Assembly (NCBI GenBank): GCA_900466475.1
Contig: UBMI01000010.1
Location: forward strand, 310,001 to 374,000
Reading direction: 5' to 3'
DNA length: 64,000 bases
DNA from: Hyphomicrobiales bacterium
GTDB taxonomy: Bacteria > Pseudomonadota > Alphaproteobacteria > Rhizobiales > Rhizobiaceae
The notes under the pieces are model-generated. The model saw nothing but the letters and a program-made list of their open reading frames with translations, made no database searches and was not told where the DNA came from. The translations under genes were made by a program, and so were the position numbers. Below are positions 7,905 through 16,108 of the stretch, one piece after another (the first letter of the stretch is position 1; each line of letters starts with the position of its first letter).

Positions 7905-8612
7905 ATGTCTTTCTGGGAAAAACTGGTGAATGCCATTGGCAATACCGCGGGCAATGCGCTCTTTGCGGTGGTCGAGGCTATTCGAACAGTTTTCGAAGGC
8001 GATCCGGAGACGCGCCGCAAGGTCGCCTTTTCCGTAGCCGTCATCGCGCTTTCGGCCAAGATGGCAAAAGCCGATGGCATTGTCAGCGAAAAGGAAGTTC
8101 AGGCTTTCCGCGATATTTTCGAGTTTCCGCCGAGCGAAGCAAAGAATGTCGCGCGTCTCTATAATCTCGCCCGCCAGGACGTTGCCGGTTACGAAGCCTA
8201 TGCGGCCAAGCTGTCGACGCTCTGCTCGACCTGCGCTGCCAATTGCCCGGTTCTGGAAGACGTGCTCGATGGCCTGTTCCATATTGCCAAGGCGGACGGG
8301 CTGATCCACGAGAATGAAATGTATTTCCTGCGCCATATCGCGGAAATCTTCCAGATGAGCGACGCCCGCTTCGATCAGATCGCCGCCCGCCACGTCTCTG
8401 ATGGGCGCGACCCCTACAAGGTTCTCGGCGTTTCGCCGGCAGACGATTTCCCGACCATCCGCCGCCACTACCATGTGCTCGTCAGCGAGCATCATCCGGA
8501 TCGGCTGATCTCGCGTGGCGTGCCGGAAGAGTTTCATGCGATTGCCAATGAACGGATGGCAGCGTTGAACGACGCTTATGCGGCGATCGAAAAGGAACGC
8601 CGCGCCGCATGA
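7905..8612 (+). CDS. DjlA-like TerB/J-domain co-chaperone, apparently soluble
   Basis: ATG at 7905 follows GAGAAG; an in-frame ATG at 7899 is possible. 235 residues. The middle (about 45-160) is a TerB-like helical domain containing two similar MAKADGIVSEKEV and IAKADGLIHENEM motifs, whose Asp/Glu residues suit metal binding. The end (about 170-235) is a J domain, DPYKVLGVSPADDFPTIRRHY, with the essential HPD in SEHHPDRL. J domains stimulate DnaK ATPase. E. coli DjlA has an N-terminal membrane helix, but only a weak hydrophobic stretch (VAFSVAVIAL) is seen here. It overlaps the AmpD gene by ATGA (8609-8612), so the two are co-translated. Confidence 0.85.
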   Translation: MSFWEKLVNAIGNTAGNALFAVVEAIRTVFEGDPETRRKVAFSVAVIALSAKMAKADGIVSEKEVQAFRDIFEFPPSEAKNVARLYNLARQDVAGYEAYAAKLSTLCSTCAANCPVLEDVLDGLFHIAKADGLIHENEMYFLRHIAEIFQMSDARFDQIAARHVSDGRDPYKVLGVSPADDFPTIRRHYHVLVSEHHPDRLISRGVPEEFHAIANERMAALNDAYAAIEKERRAA

Positions 8613-9370
8613 CCTCATTCGAGGCCGATTACAGCCGAGCGCGCATCCAGCCTTCGCCGAACCATGGCGAACGTGCCGATGGCCAAAAACCCGATATGAT
8701 CCTGCTGCATTATACCGGCATGCCGAGCGCTGAAGGAGCGCTCGACTGGCTCTGTCGGGATGAAAGCCAGGTTTCCAGCCATTATTTCGTGCAGCCTGAC
8801 GGTGAGGTCCTGCAACTCGTGCCGGAGAGCCGCCGCGCGTGGCATGCGGGCAAGAGCTTCTGGCACGGCGAGACGGATATCAATTCGCGGTCGATCGGCA
8901 TCGAGATCGCCAATGCCGGCCATCCGGGCGGGCTTCCAGATTACCCGAAAGAGCAGATTGCTGCCGTGATCGAATTATGTCGTGATTGCGGCGATCGCTG
9001 GTCAATCGTGCCTGAAAGGGTGCTTGGGCACTCCGATGTCGCCCCCGTTCGCAAGGTCGATCCCGGCGAAAAATTCCCCTGGCGCGAACTCTACGAGGCT
9101 GGCGTAGGCCATTGGGTGGAACCCGCCGCGATTACCGGCGGACGCTTCTTCCAGCGCGGTGACCGCGGGCAACCGATCGAGGCGCTGCAATCCATGCTCT
9201 CGCTTTATGGTTACGGCACTGAGATCACGGGCGAATTCAGTGATAAGACGGCGGGTGACGTGGAGGCCTTCCAGCGGCATTTCCGCCCCGAACAGGTGGA
9301 CGGAATCGCCGATTTCTCGACGATCGACACGCTGCATCGCCTGCTCTCGGCGCTGCCGCGTTATTCCTGA
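8609..9370 (+). CDS. ampD: AmpD-type N-acetylmuramoyl-L-alanine amidase with peptidoglycan-binding domain
   Basis: 253 residues. The amidase_2 domain (about 1-165) shows the zinc ligands in ILLHYTGMPS (His near 34) and LGHSDVAPVRKVDPG (His and Asp), with SHYFVQPDG and IGIEIANAGH between. A C-terminal peptidoglycan-binding_1 domain (about 180-250) contains the repeat core RGQPIEALQSMLSLYGYG. The enzyme removes the stem peptide from muropeptides. E. coli AmpD is cytosolic and acts on 1,6-anhydroMurNAc peptides made by lytic transglycosylases, of which two are encoded nearby. No signal peptide is visible, which agrees with a recycling role. Start codon overlaps the J-domain gene. The added binding domain makes it longer than E. 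coli AmpD. Confidence 0.87.
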   Translation: MTSFEADYSRARIQPSPNHGERADGQKPDMILLHYTGMPSAEGALDWLCRDESQVSSHYFVQPDGEVLQLVPESRRAWHAGKSFWHGETDINSRSIGIEIANAGHPGGLPDYPKEQIAAVIELCRDCGDRWSIVPERVLGHSDVAPVRKVDPGEKFPWRELYEAGVGHWVEPAAITGGRFFQRGDRGQPIEALQSMLSLYGYGTEITGEFSDKTAGDVEAFQRHFRPEQVDGIADFSTIDTLHRLLSALPRYS

Positions 9371-9633
9371 TTTTTCACAGTTTCCAACATTACCGATTTT
9401 CCATGTTTGAGCGCGAAAATCGGACTGCCACATCATTTCCCTATTATCTCCTCATTGCGATGGTCTAAGGGCTTCCGCTAAGCGACGCCGATGGTTGTTC
9501 CCAAGCTAAATCGAAGGCGTCATGTGAAACGATAAGAATTGCTGCGAGGCCTGATCAGTTATTGTTCAGGAATACATCAGGACCGCGAGGCGCGCAGTCC
9601 GGTAATTCTTTGGGTCGGAGTGATCAAGACTAC

Positions 9634-10251
9634 ATGAGAAAACTGATTGTTGTTGCTGCAGCATGCGTTGGCATGGTGCTGGCAGGAAATAGCTTTGCCT
9701 TTGCGAATGACTGGGGTGTGCGGGCCGATGCGCCTGTGAAGAAAATCGAGCGTCCGCAGAAGACTGCGGAGCGCGTGCACGAGAAAGAACGCCCGCAGAA
9801 GACGGCGCAGCGCGCGCAGAAGAAAGCGCAGCGTCCGCTGAAGACGGTCGAGCGCCAGAGTGGCTATCCCGTCGCCGAGGTTTCCGGCAGTTCCTATTCC
9901 GCACTGATCAGCAAATATGCCAATCAATATGATGTGCCGGTGGCTCTTGCGACTGCCGTCATCCGTGTCGAAAGCAATTTCAATCCGATGGCGCGCGGCA
10001 CCCACGGCGAGATCGGCCTGATGCAGATCAAGCCGGCAACGGCCCGCATGATGGGCTATTCCGGCAGCGCCAAGGGCCTGTTCGATCCGGAAACCAACAT
10101 CAAGTACGGCATGAAGTACCTGGCGGCCGCCCATGATCTCGGTGGTGGGCAGACCTGCAATACCATCCTCAAGTACAATGCCGGCCACGGCGCGACGCGC
10201 ATGAACCCTGTCTCCAAATCCTATTGCGGCAAGGTTCTTGCGATGCTCTGA
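9634..10251 (+). CDS. Secreted lytic transglycosylase (SLT) with basic repeat segment
   Basis: ATG at 9634 is preferred because the product then begins with a clean signal peptide (RKLIVVAAACVGMVLAGNSFAFA); an upstream in-frame start would bury it. The ribosome site is poor (GGAG about 13 bases away). The 205-residue precursor has a basic segment at residues 40-75 made of three imperfect RPxKTxER units. It is followed by an SLT domain with catalytic Glu in VIRVESNFNP and signatures GLMQIKPATARMMGY and LFDPETNIKYGMKYL. The final segment YCGKV with an earlier QTCNT suggests one disulfide. It would cleave peptidoglycan in the periplasm. The basic repeats may bind an acidic polymer or the wall, which is inference. 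Confidence 0.85.
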   Translation: MRKLIVVAAACVGMVLAGNSFAFANDWGVRADAPVKKIERPQKTAERVHEKERPQKTAQRAQKKAQRPLKTVERQSGYPVAEVSGSSYSALISKYANQYDVPVALATAVIRVESNFNPMARGTHGEIGLMQIKPATARMMGYSGSAKGLFDPETNIKYGMKYLAAAHDLGGGQTCNTILKYNAGHGATRMNPVSKSYCGKVLAML

Positions 10252-10332
10252 ACCGCAGGCGCCCGTCTCTGACAGGAGCTTGATGCTTCACGGCGATTGC
10301 CATGCTATCGCTACCTCCAAAAGAGGTGAGAT

Positions 10333-11508
10333 ATGGCAGTCGACTTCAGGTTCATCGTTATCGGCCGCGGCATGATGGGTGCCGCGGCCGCAAAATATCT
10401 GGCCCGCCGGACCGACGGCGTTGCCGTCATCGGCCCGGATGAGCCTGAAGACCGCAAGGTGCATGAAGGCGTCTTCGCCAGTCACTATGACGAAGGCCGC
10501 ATCACCCGCACCATCGATCCGGACCGCGACTGGGCCTTGCTCGCCAACCGCTCCATCGCCCGCTATGGCGAGATTGCCGAAGAAAGTGGCGTTGATTTCT
10601 ATACGGAAGCCGGCTGCCTCGCTGTGGGGCCTCCGGGCAGCGATTATCTTGCGGCCACGCGACGGGCTGCAACCTCGCTCGGTGTCGACACGGCTTCTTT
10701 CGAGGAAGCCGGGCTGAGGAGACAATTTCCCTACTTTGATTTTCCTGCCGGCAGTACCGGCATTTTCCAAGCAAAGGGCGCAGGCCATATCAGTCCGCGC
10801 AAGCTGGTAAAGGCGCAGTCGCTGCTCTTGGAAAAGGCAGGTGCGACTGTCATCCGCGATCACGCCACCTCGATCCGGGAGGAGGGTGGGGTGGCTGTCG
10901 TCACGACTGATGGCGGCGAGGTTTGGCGAGCCGAGAAAGTGCTGCTTGCGGCCGGTGGTTTTTCCATTTCGCAGAATCTCTTGCCGCAATCCGTTGATAT
11001 GACGGTTTACGGGCGCACCGTGACCCTTTTCGAGGTAGCGGAAGAGGATGCGCACCGCTTTGCCGGCATGCCGTCGCTGATCCTCGATGCGCCCGGCATC
11101 GATATCTATCTGCTGCCGCCAATCCGTTACTCCGATGGCAAGCTCTATCTGAAGATCGGTGGTGATCCGGACAATCTCGTGCTGAACAACGACAAGGACA
11201 TGCGTGCCTGGTTCCGCACCGACGGGAGGGAAGTTGCCCGCGAACACTTCAAGAGCATTGTCGCACGCATATTGCCCGAACTCGAGGCGCGGTCCATTTC
11301 CAGTGCATCCTGCGTCGTCTCTTATACCAGGAGCCGCTACCCGATGATCGGCTATACCGCTTCGCCGCATATCGCTGTTCTGACCGGCTGCATGGGGACG
11401 TCAGCCAAGAGCTCCGACGAGATCGGCAGGCTGGGGGCTGAACTTATTCTGGCAGGCGGAATCAAGGATCAGGGCTACGCCACGGATTTCGCACCTTATT
11501 TCCGTTAA
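10333..11508 (+). CDS. FAD-dependent oxidoreductase of the DAO/sarcosine oxidase family
   Basis: 391 residues. The N-terminus FIVIGRGMMGAAAAKYLARR is a Rossmann FAD-binding fold (GxGxxG variant GRGMMG). The middle has RKLVKAQSLLLEKAGATVI and VLLAAGGFS, and the C-terminus SYTRSRYPMIGYTASPHIAVLTGCMGTSAKSS matches the distal flavin-binding segment of D-amino-acid/sarcosine/N-methyltryptophan oxidases (split by motif, residues about 330-362). It likely oxidises an amino or N-methyl amino compound. The substrate is not deducible and no transporter or regulator adjoins it. A cysteine in this C-terminal segment is compatible with covalent flavin attachment as in monomeric sarcosine oxidase, but the alignment needs checking. 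Confidence 0.78.
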   Translation: MAVDFRFIVIGRGMMGAAAAKYLARRTDGVAVIGPDEPEDRKVHEGVFASHYDEGRITRTIDPDRDWALLANRSIARYGEIAEESGVDFYTEAGCLAVGPPGSDYLAATRRAATSLGVDTASFEEAGLRRQFPYFDFPAGSTGIFQAKGAGHISPRKLVKAQSLLLEKAGATVIRDHATSIREEGGVAVVTTDGGEVWRAEKVLLAAGGFSISQNLLPQSVDMTVYGRTVTLFEVAEEDAHRFAGMPSLILDAPGIDIYLLPPIRYSDGKLYLKIGGDPDNLVLNNDKDMRAWFRTDGREVAREHFKSIVARILPELEARSISSASCVVSYTRSRYPMIGYTASPHIAVLTGCMGTSAKSSDEIGRLGAELILAGGIKDQGYATDFAPYFR

Positions 11509-11557
11509 GCCTGCCCCCGATATTTCGTTGGCTTTTACGGGCTTCCTCGTTTAAGGG

Positions 11558-11960
11558 AGCCCCTGCCAGTTGGCCGGGCAGCCGCGCTTTACCAATGCCG
11601 AAAGGCGGTAGGGTGAGGAAAGTCCGGGCTCCACGGAAACACGGTGCCGGATAACGTCCGGCGAGGGCGACCTCAGGGAAAGTGCCACAGAAAGCAAACC
11701 GCCTGTCATGACAGGTAAGGGTGAAAGGGTGGGGTAAGAGCCCACCGCATCTCCGGCAACGGATATGGCACGGTAAACCCCACCGGGAGCAAAACCGAAT
11801 AGGGATGACGCGGTTGGCGAAAGCCTTCCGGCCTGTTTCTGGGTCAGTCATCCGGGTGGGTTGCGTGAGGCAGCGTGCAAGCGCTGTCCCAGATGAATGG
11901 CTGCCACGTTCCGGTTCGCCGGAGCCATACAGAACCCGGCTTACAGGCCAACTGGCGATT
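11558..11960 (+). ncRNA. rnpB: RNase P RNA, bacterial type A
   Basis: The catalytic RNA of tRNA 5' maturation. The conserved 5' core GAGGAAAGTCCGGGC lies at 11615-11629 and its 3' partner ACAGAACCCGGCTTA at 11929-11943, which form the P4 region. The closing P1 stem is exact: GCCAGTTGGCC at 11565-11575 pairs with GGCCAACTGGC at 11946-11956. The total of about 400 nt fits alphaproteobacteria. Internal landmarks AGGGTGAAAGGGT and CCCACCGCA are also present. End points are set from the P1 helix and are approximate. It sits between the FAD oxidoreductase and mraZ. Confidence 0.95.
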
Positions 11961-12388
11961 AACACCGCGGCGTTTCCATTGCCGCAAAATCCGATTTCTT
12001 TCCTGACAAGTCATTGAAATGCCTGAAACCGAGGCGAGGTCTCACGGTTCTTGCGCGGCCGATTTTCCCGTTCGGCTGCGGTACTTCAGGCGGTGTCGGA
12101 GAATCGCTTTCCTAACCCTTTGTTAAACTTAACAGCTTATAAATGTTCGATACTGCGCCCACCTTAAAAGGGGCTCATCCCATTGACGCCCATATGGTCC
12201 CATGCTATCCCAAATGCGCACTGCATCAGGGCAATCACCTGCCCATTCATCGCAAAGCAAAGGCGCCTTCCGGACCGGAAGCGTCGGGAGGATCCTGGTT
12301 CTTCCGGCTTGCGAAGCTGTGCCTGACTTAAGGGGTTTCGGGCGGCAAAATGCTTTCCGGGCTCTTTCGGAAACGGATGTTTCGTGTC
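11961..12388. other. Leader/promoter region of the dcw cluster
   Basis: About 430 bp between rnpB and the chosen mraZ start. It contains a T-rich, AT-rich patch near 12105-12145 with a candidate CtrA site, and no convincing coding sequence. The dcw promoter(s) should lie here. I could not fix a -35/-10 pair. Confidence 0.5.
12112..12128. promoter_or_regulatory. Candidate CtrA binding site upstream of mraZ
   Basis: CTAA-CCCTTTG-TTAAAC differs by one base in the left half and one in the right from TTAA-N7-TTAAC, the full CtrA site of alphaproteobacteria. A second half-site, TTAAC, follows at 12129-12133. CtrA controls division genes in Caulobacter and Sinorhizobium, so position ahead of the dcw cluster is sensible. 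Only sequence similarity supports it. Confidence 0.4.
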
Positions 12389-12826
12389 ATGAGCCGCTTC
12401 CTTTCGAATGCGACCAACAGGATCGATACCAAGGGCCGGGTTTCCGTGCCGGCGGCGTTTCGTTCCGTGCTGGCGCAGCGCAATATCCCGGAGCTTTACT
12501 GCTTCCAGGATTTTGTGTTTCCGGCGATCAGCGTCGGCGGCCCGGATCTTCTGGAGAGGTTCGAGCGGCAGATTGCGGCGGAAGATCCGTTTTCGCCGGA
12601 GGCAAACGAGATGTCGCTTCTCATTCATGGGGGCGGGGTCTTCATGAAGCTCGACGCCGAGGGGCGGTTGATGGTCACGGATTTCATTCGCGACTTCACC
12701 GGCATTTCGGACGAGGTGACCTTCGTGGGTCGGGCGGATCACTTTCAGCTCTGGCAGCCGCAAGCATTCGCGGCCGCGCAGGCGCAGGCACGAGGGGAGC
12801 GCAAGCTGGCGGGCAAGCGTTCCTGA
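12389..12826 (+). CDS. mraZ: Transcriptional regulator MraZ
   Basis: First gene of the dcw cluster. Start at 12389 gives 145 residues beginning [20 protein letters not shown], the usual MraZ N-terminus; ATG codons at 12350 and 12377 would add 13 or 4 residues, and none of the three has a strong ribosome site. Two AbrB-like SpoVT repeats are visible: [16 protein letters not shown] and [16 protein letters not shown], each with the DxxGR core. In E. coli, MraZ binds repeats ahead of its own operon and represses it. It is followed after 17 bp by rsmH. No clear GTGG-type repeats were found upstream, so the operator is not identified. Confidence 0.92.
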   Translation: MSRFLSNATNRIDTKGRVSVPAAFRSVLAQRNIPELYCFQDFVFPAISVGGPDLLERFERQIAAEDPFSPEANEMSLLIHGGGVFMKLDAEGRLMVTDFIRDFTGISDEVTFVGRADHFQLWQPQAFAAAQAQARGERKLAGKRS

Positions 12827-12843
12827 GAGGACGAGGGAACGGA

Positions 12844-13869
12844 ATGGTGGCGAATCCTGGCGGAGGTTCAACTGAAGCCGGTGGCGGACCGGTTCGCCAC
12901 ATTCCGGTTCTTCTCAAGGAAGTGCTTGCGGCGCTGGAGCCTTCTTCCGGCAAGGTCATTCTTGACGGTACTTTTGGTGCGGGCGGATACACTTCCGCCA
13001 TTCTTGGCGTCGGCGCCGATGTGATCGCGCTCGATCGCGACCCGACGGCGATTGCCGCGGGCCAGGCGCTTGTCTCGGCTCATGGCGGTCATCTCAAGCT
13101 CATCCATTCGCAGTTTTCGCAACTTGCCGATCATGCGCCGGAAGGTGGGCTCGACGGCGTGGTGCTCGATATCGGCGTTTCCTCCATGCAGATCGACGAG
13201 GCCGAGCGCGGCTTCTCCTTTCAAAAGAGCGGCCCGCTCGACATGCGCATGTCGGTTTCAGGCGTTTCTGCCGCCGATGTCGTCAATCGCGCCAAAGTCG
13301 CCGATCTCATCAGGATCTTCCATTATCTCGGCGAGGAAAGCCAGGCACCGCGCATCGCCCATGCCATCGAGAAGCATCGCGCCGAGAAGCCCTTCGAGAC
13401 GACGCGGGATCTCGCCGGCCTCATCGAGCTGGTGACGCCGCGCAAGATGAAGGACAAGATCCATCCGGCAACGCGCGTCTTTCAGGCGCTGCGCATCTTC
13501 GTCAATGACGAACTCGGCGAATTGGCGCAGGCACTGTTTGCCGCCGAGCGGGCTCTGAAGCCCGGCGGTCGTCTCGTTGTCGTCACGTTCCATTCGCTGG
13601 AGGACCGGGTCGTCAAGAAATTCTTCTCCGACCGGGCCGGCAAGGCCTCTGGCTCCCGCCATCTGCCCATTGCGCATGAGCGCGCCGCGACCTTCGAGCC
13701 GGTCGGCAAGCCGATGGTTTCCGCCAGCGAAGAGGAAGCCCAGGTCAATCCGCGCGCCCGTTCCGCCAAGCTGCGCGCCGGCCAGCGCACCAGCGCTCCC
13801 GCTGAAGCCGAAGACATGTCGCTCTTCGGGTTCCCCAATCTTGCCAGCCTCGGAAAGCTTGGAGCTTGA
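12844..13869 (+). CDS. rsmH: 16S rRNA (cytosine1402-N4)-methyltransferase RsmH
   Basis: ATG at 12844 gives 341 residues with the family start [19 protein letters not shown]; the frame is open for 640 bases further upstream but across mraZ. The SAM site is [16 protein letters not shown], then [24 protein letters not shown], and [15 protein letters not shown], all RsmH signatures. C-terminal [17 protein letters not shown] completes the family pattern. RsmH methylates the N4 of C1402 in the decoding centre of 16S rRNA. It is the standard second dcw gene. The stop lies one base before the ftsL start codon (13871). Confidence 0.95.
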   Translation: MVANPGGGSTEAGGGPVRHIPVLLKEVLAALEPSSGKVILDGTFGAGGYTSAILGVGADVIALDRDPTAIAAGQALVSAHGGHLKLIHSQFSQLADHAPEGGLDGVVLDIGVSSMQIDEAERGFSFQKSGPLDMRMSVSGVSAADVVNRAKVADLIRIFHYLGEESQAPRIAHAIEKHRAEKPFETTRDLAGLIELVTPRKMKDKIHPATRVFQALRIFVNDELGELAQALFAAERALKPGGRLVVVTFHSLEDRVVKKFFSDRAGKASGSRHLPIAHERAATFEPVGKPMVSASEEEAQVNPRARSAKLRAGQRTSAPAEAEDMSLFGFPNLASLGKLGA

Positions 13870-13870
13870 T

Positions 13871-14296
13871 ATGCTGAGAACGTTCGATCTTGTCCTCATC
13901 GGCATCATGACGGCGGCAGCCGCCGTCACCTATACGATCAAGCACCGCGCCGAGCTGAAGCTCGAGGAGGTTCACCGCCTCGAGGCGGAGATCAAGCTGG
14001 AGAAGGACACGATCGATCTCCTGAAGGCCGACTGGGCGCTGCAGTCGCAGCCCAACCGGCTGGAGCGGCTGGTCAATGCCTATAACAGCGAGTTGCAGTT
14101 GCAGCCGACGGATTCGACATCGCTTGCCCATGCGCGCGAGTTGCCGATGCTGAAATCGCAGGTTCCGCCGCCAGACATGACCGAAGCAAAGGCCGGCGCC
14201 AAGCCGGGTGCTGTCGCCAAGTCTCAGCCGGTCCCAACGCGGGCGCCACGCGAAGCCGAAGACGCGGACCAGATCGAGACGGGGGCGCTGGAATAA
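13871..14296 (+). CDS. ftsL: Cell division protein FtsL
   Basis: 141 residues between rsmH and ftsI, the invariant position of ftsL. One N-terminal transmembrane helix (LVLIGIMTAAAAVTYTI) is followed by a periplasmic coiled coil of Glu/Lys/Leu heptads (residues about 25-65, ELKLEEVHRLEAEIKLEKD) and a variable Pro/Ala-rich tail. FtsL forms a complex with FtsQ and FtsB and relays activation to FtsWI at the septum. Sequence conservation of FtsL is low, so the call rests on topology plus position. Its stop overlaps the ftsI start (TAATG at 14294-14298). Confidence 0.9.
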   Translation: MLRTFDLVLIGIMTAAAAVTYTIKHRAELKLEEVHRLEAEIKLEKDTIDLLKADWALQSQPNRLERLVNAYNSELQLQPTDSTSLAHARELPMLKSQVPPPDMTEAKAGAKPGAVAKSQPVPTRAPREAEDADQIETGALE

Positions 14297-16044
14297 TGTC
14301 CTTTCTTTCCCGCATCATGGTGCTGAAGAGCCAGGCGCATTTTTCCGCCGGCGTTTACAATCGTTTCGGCGCTCCCTCGGGTATGGCGATCGAAGGCTCG
14401 CGCAAACGCAAGTCGGGGCAGGCCAGAAGCCGTGTCGGCCTGCTGATCGTCGGGTTTACCGCGCTTTATGCCGTCATCGGCGCACGCATGGTCGAATATG
14501 CGATGAAGGAGCCGGAATCGGTCTCGTCTATCCTGCCGCCCGACCGGCTGATGGCATCGCGCCCCGATATAGTCGATCGCAACGGCGAAGTGCTGGCGAC
14601 CGATATCCGCACTGTTTCGCTGTTCGCCGAGCCGAACAAGATCGTCGATGCGGACGAGGCAGTCGAGAAGCTGCAGACGGTGCTTTCCGACCTCGACGTC
14701 AAGGACACATACAAGAAGCTGTCGAACCGCACTTCGCATTTCGCCTGGCTGCGCCGTCAGCTGACGCCGAAGCAGCAGAGCCAGATCCTGGCACTCGGCA
14801 TTCCCGGCATCGGTTTCCGTCCGGAAAAGCGCCGCTTCTATCCGGGCGGCGCGACGGCCGCCCATATCCTCGGTTACGTCAATATCGACAACCGCGGCGT
14901 TGCCGGTATGGAGAAATATATAGACGATCAGGGCCTCGCCGATCTCGCCTCGGTCGGCATGACGAGCAACCAGCCGTTGGAGCCGGTGCGTCTTTCGATC
15001 GATGTGCGCGTGCAGGCAATCCTGCGCGATGTCGTTGCCAATGCCGTGGTCAATTACAAGGCCAAGGGGGCAGGGGCAGTCGTGCTGGATGCCCATACGG
15101 GCGAGGTGATTGCCATGGCATCCGCGCCGGATTTCGACCCCAACAATCCGCAGGAGGGCTCCAAGGACGGCTGGCTGAACCGCATGTCGAACGGCACGTT
15201 CGAAATGGGCTCGACCTTCAAGACCTTTTCCACCGCCATGGCGATCGACAGCGGCAAGGTCTCGCTGAAGGACAGTTTCGACGCCACCAACCCGATCCGC
15301 ATCGGCGGCTTCACCATTCACGACTTCCATGGCCAGCGCCGCTGGCTGACAGTGCCCGAAATCTTCGAATACTCCTCCAATATCGGGACGGCGAGAATGA
15401 TCGATATCGTCGGCATGGAGATGCAGAAGGATTACCTGACGCGCCTCGGCCTGCTGACCAAGATGCAGACGGAACTTCCCGAAGTGAAGATGCCGAGCCA
15501 GCCGCGTGTCTGGAAGAAGATCAACTCGATTACGATCTCCTTCGGCCATGGCGTGGCCACGACGCCGCTGCAGACGGCGGTCGCCGGTGCCGCGCTCATC
15601 AATGGCGGCAAGCTGATCGAGCCGACCTTTTTGCCGCGCAATCGCGAGCAGGCCGATGAAGTCGCCGAAATGGTCGTCAAGAAAAGCACCAGCGACGATA
15701 TCCGCTATCTCTTCAAGCTGAATGGCGTAAAGGGCTCCGGCCGCAACGCCGATGTGCCGGGATTCCATGTCGGCGGCAAGACCGGCACGGCCGACAAGGT
15801 CGTCAACGGCCGCTACGCCAGCAACCTGAATTTCAACGCTTTTCTGGCGGCGTTCCCGATCGACAATCCGAAATATGTGGTGCTGACCTTCTGCGACGAG
15901 CCGCTTGACGGCGAGCAGCATCAGCGTATCGCCGCCTATACGGCAGCCCCCATGGTCAAGAACATCGTGCGCCGCGCCGCGCCCATCCTCGGTGTCGAGC
16001 CGGAATTTGGCGAAGACGGCTCGGCCTTGTTGGTGTCTTATTGA
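14296..16044 (+). CDS. ftsI: Septal transpeptidase FtsI (PBP3)
   Basis: 582 residues: short cytoplasmic N-terminus, one transmembrane helix (SRVGLLIVGFTALYAVIGARM near 40-60), a PBP dimerisation domain beginning at RPDIVDRNGEVLATDI, then the transpeptidase domain. Its motifs are all present: nucleophile Ser in GSTFKTFS (SxxK), SxN in EYSSNIGTARM, and KTGTAD near residue 495. FtsI cross-links septal peptidoglycan and partners FtsW, encoded later in the cluster. Starts within the ftsL stop codon. About 60 bp separate it from murE. Length is normal for alphaproteobacterial FtsI. Confidence 0.95.
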   Translation: MSFLSRIMVLKSQAHFSAGVYNRFGAPSGMAIEGSRKRKSGQARSRVGLLIVGFTALYAVIGARMVEYAMKEPESVSSILPPDRLMASRPDIVDRNGEVLATDIRTVSLFAEPNKIVDADEAVEKLQTVLSDLDVKDTYKKLSNRTSHFAWLRRQLTPKQQSQILALGIPGIGFRPEKRRFYPGGATAAHILGYVNIDNRGVAGMEKYIDDQGLADLASVGMTSNQPLEPVRLSIDVRVQAILRDVVANAVVNYKAKGAGAVVLDAHTGEVIAMASAPDFDPNNPQEGSKDGWLNRMSNGTFEMGSTFKTFSTAMAIDSGKVSLKDSFDATNPIRIGGFTIHDFHGQRRWLTVPEIFEYSSNIGTARMIDIVGMEMQKDYLTRLGLLTKMQTELPEVKMPSQPRVWKKINSITISFGHGVATTPLQTAVAGAALINGGKLIEPTFLPRNREQADEVAEMVVKKSTSDDIRYLFKLNGVKGSGRNADVPGFHVGGKTGTADKVVNGRYASNLNFNAFLAAFPIDNPKYVVLTFCDEPLDGEQHQRIAAYTAAPMVKNIVRRAAPILGVEPEFGEDGSALLVSY

Positions 16045-16108
16045 GTGTGAATCAATGTCGGCGTCGATTCGTAAGGGGCGGTCGACCTGAACCAGAGAAG
16101 TGCATTCG

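Noticed and set aside
12143..12331. 62-residue frame in the mraZ leader
   Set aside because: No ribosome site and biased toward random composition; overlaps likely promoter region.
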